Below, piece by piece: positions 32,965 through 34,314 of a stretch of DNA of 34,314 bases (the stretch's first letter is position 1; every line of letters starts with the position of its first letter). The notes under the pieces are model-generated. The model did no database searches and had not been told where the DNA came from. It saw nothing but the letters and a program-made list of their open reading frames with translations. Source of the stretch: CAZLYX01 sp964563885 (GTDB taxonomy: Bacteria; Pseudomonadota; Gammaproteobacteria; Burkholderiales; Neisseriaceae); NCBI GenBank assembly GCA_964563885.1, contig CAZLYX010000019.1:1-34314 (forward strand), in the 5' to 3' direction. A program made the translations under genes and the position numbers.

Positions 32965-33110
32965 GATTATTCTCTAGTTTCTAACTGGCTCAAAAACTCT
33001 GTTACTTAAGTATAGCGGACATTTATGACATATTTATTATATCGCCGCTATCGGTTAATTAATGCGACTAGAGGGATGGTTTCAAGCCTTATTATAAATA
33101 ATAAGATGTC

Positions 33111-33166
33111 AAAAGGCTACCTGAAAGAAACCTTATTTAGCTTGAATGTTTCTTTCAGGTAGCCTT
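33111..33166 (-). terminator. DUS-pair terminator of rng
   Basis: DUS at 33114-33125 and 33154-33165; the stem extends inward to 18 bp (33113-33130 / 33149-33166) with an 18-base loop. TTTT follows on the minus strand. 58 bases beyond the rng stop, upstream of ppk. Confidence 0.8.
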
Positions 33167-33223
33167 AATATAATCAATTGCTTATATAAAAGTAATCGGA
33201 TATTTAGCAGTATTAATACCAAC

Positions 33224-34314
33224 TTACATGAGCACAATATCAAATTGTTCTTGGGTGTAGCTCGTTTCTACCTCTAAATAGATTGGTTTGCCGATAAAAT
33301 CAATCAACATGGCTAATGACACAGATTCTTCATCTAAAAATAAATCAATCACAGTGGGCGATGCCAAGATACGGAAGCTTTTAACATCAAACCTGCGTGC
33401 TTCGCGTACGAGCTCGCGCTGGATTTCGTAGCAAATCGTTTGCGAAGTTTTGATGCGGCCACGACCTTGGCAAGTGCAGCAAGGCTCAGCCAGAATATGA
33501 CTTAAATTTTCACGCGTGCGTTTGCGGGTAAGTTCAATCAAACCTAAGCTAGTAAAGCCGTTTAGGGTAACGCGAGTTCGATCGAAAGCCAGCGCTTTAG
33601 CCAGCTCTTGCAATACTGCTTCACGATGAGCTTCTTGCGTCATATCGATAAAATCGATGATGATAATGCCGCCAAGATTACGCAAACGCAATTCACGGGC
33701 GATGGTGTGACAGGCTTCAAGGTTGGTTTTGAAAATGGTTTCATCAAAGTTGCGCGCGCCAACAAAACCACCAGTATTGACATCAATAGTGGTCATGGCT
33801 TCAGTGGCTTCGATAATCAAGTAGCTGCCAAAGTTGAGGTTGACGCGTGGCTGCAATGCTTTGTTGATTTCTTGTTCAACATTATGGGTTTCAAAAAGCG
33901 GGCCATCACCTTTGAACAACTCTAGTTTTTCAACCGCACCCTGTACATATTGTGAAGCGAAATCAAGCATGCGTTGATGATTTTCTTTGGAATCGACCAG
34001 AATTTTTTGAGTGTTGTCGTTAAACATATCGCGTAAAACCCGCAGGCTTAATGGCAAATCTTGATAAAGCATCGTTTCTGCTGGTCGAACTTTGGCTTGG
34101 TTTTTAATGTGTGTCCAAACTTTGGTAAGGTAATCAATATCAGCTTGCAGCTCTGCATCGCTGGCAGTTTCGGCACTGGTGCGAATGATGTAGCCATGAC
34201 AAGCATCGGCTGACAATAAATTATGAAGGCGTTCGCGCAGATTGGAACGTTCATTTTCATCTTCAATGCGCTGTGAAATGCCAATGTGATTATCTTGTGG
34301 CAAGTGCACCAAAA
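33224..34314 (-). CDS. rng: Ribonuclease G (RNase E/G family), C-terminal part; N-terminus beyond window
   Basis: The frame enters from the right edge and gives about 363 residues; E. coli RNase G has 489, so about 125 residues, mainly the S1 RNA-binding domain, are missing at the edge. Single-strand endonuclease acting in 16S rRNA 5' maturation and mRNA decay. Visible: HIGISQRIEDENERSNLRERL after the S1 domain, the DNase I-like catalytic IDVNTGGFVGARN and IIIIDFIDM with the metal-binding aspartates, LIELTRKRTRENLSH, and CCTCQGRGRIKTSQT, the cysteine zinc-link-like motif. No long disordered C-terminal extension follows, which argues for RNase G rather than RNase E. Confidence 0.93.
   Translation of the reverse strand, partial: LVHLPQDNHIGISQRIEDENERSNLRERLHNLLSADACHGYIIRTSAETASDAELQADIDYLTKVWTHIKNQAKVRPAETMLYQDLPLSLRVLRDMFNDNTQKILVDSKENHQRMLDFASQYVQGAVEKLELFKGDGPLFETHNVEQEINKALQPRVNLNFGSYLIIEATEAMTTIDVNTGGFVGARNFDETIFKTNLEACHTIARELRLRNLGGIIIIDFIDMTQEAHREAVLQELAKALAFDRTRVTLNGFTSLGLIELTRKRTRENLSHILAEPCCTCQGRGRIKTSQTICYEIQRELVREARRFDVKSFRILASPTVIDLFLDEESVSLAMLIDFIGKPIYLEVETSYTQEQFDIVLM

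Noticed and set aside
3064..33165. Repeated 12-mer as a possible CRISPR or REP-like array
   Set aside because: Spacing is irregular, copies occur on both strands and inside genes, and the motif matches a known DNA uptake sequence.

Overview
The window is a stretch of ordinary chromosome from a member of the Neisseriaceae (Betaproteobacteria). The main reason is a 12-mer, AGGCTACCTGAA, with 23 perfect copies counted by eye on both strands (about one per 1.5 kb) and roughly eight near-copies. This is the DNA uptake sequence (DUS) dialect described for Eikenella (AG-eikDUS). The base composition looks clearly AT-rich, unlike Eikenella corrodens itself, so a lower-GC relative sharing the dialect (for example a Snodgrassella- or Stenoxybacter-like lineage) is a reasonable but unproven guess. 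The proteins (RNase G, PPK1, TldD, RimP-NusA-InfB, FabI, Hsp33, YejA-type binding protein) are standard for the group.

Layout. 1-5656 (minus strand) is one edge of a surface-polysaccharide locus: an incomplete Wzy-like membrane protein, tviC/wbpP and tviB/wbpO (UDP-GalNAcA synthesis), then rfbC, rfbA and rfbB (dTDP-sugar synthesis; no rfbD here). Tightly spaced upstream and on the same strand are ribD and a small lipoprotein (5675-7392). 7560-11169 holds a YafJ-like class II glutamine amidotransferase, hslO, mscL and fabI. 11348-13278 is a periplasmic family 5 solute-binding protein gene split only by a 100-N scaffold gap; the two contig ends carry the same 55 bp, so the gap is very probably an assembly artefact and the gene intact (591 codons). 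13582-15096 has xthA, a two-cysteine ArsR-type repressor of the SqrR/BigR/YgaV type and a divergent DUF2892 membrane protein. 15178-19498 has gabD and pepN, divergent. 19715-22357 has DUF805, DUF1275/YoaK, an OmpA-like lipoprotein and a small cysteine-ended protein. serC follows on the minus strand, then the rimP-nusA-infB operon preceded by a hairpin plus T-run that looks like an attenuator. The right end is tldD, ppk and the 3' part of rng, all minus strand.

Genes that work together: tviB/tviC and rfbBAC make nucleotide sugars for surface glycan; the ArsR protein and DUF2892 protein look like a reactive-sulfur response pair; rimP, nusA and infB form the classical ribosome maturation/transcription/translation operon. 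Many convergent or gene-end spacers carry an inverted pair of DUS elements acting as a stem-loop terminator.

I see no rRNA or tRNA gene, CRISPR array, transposase, phage gene or toxin-antitoxin pair. The most interesting items are the DUS organisation (including one reversed-polarity pair in a divergent promoter region and in-frame copies encoding R/K-L-P-E), the SqrR-like/DUF2892 module with a shared candidate operator and possibly leaderless repressor mRNA, and the candidate rimP attenuator. Nothing in the window is convincingly a wholly undescribed system.
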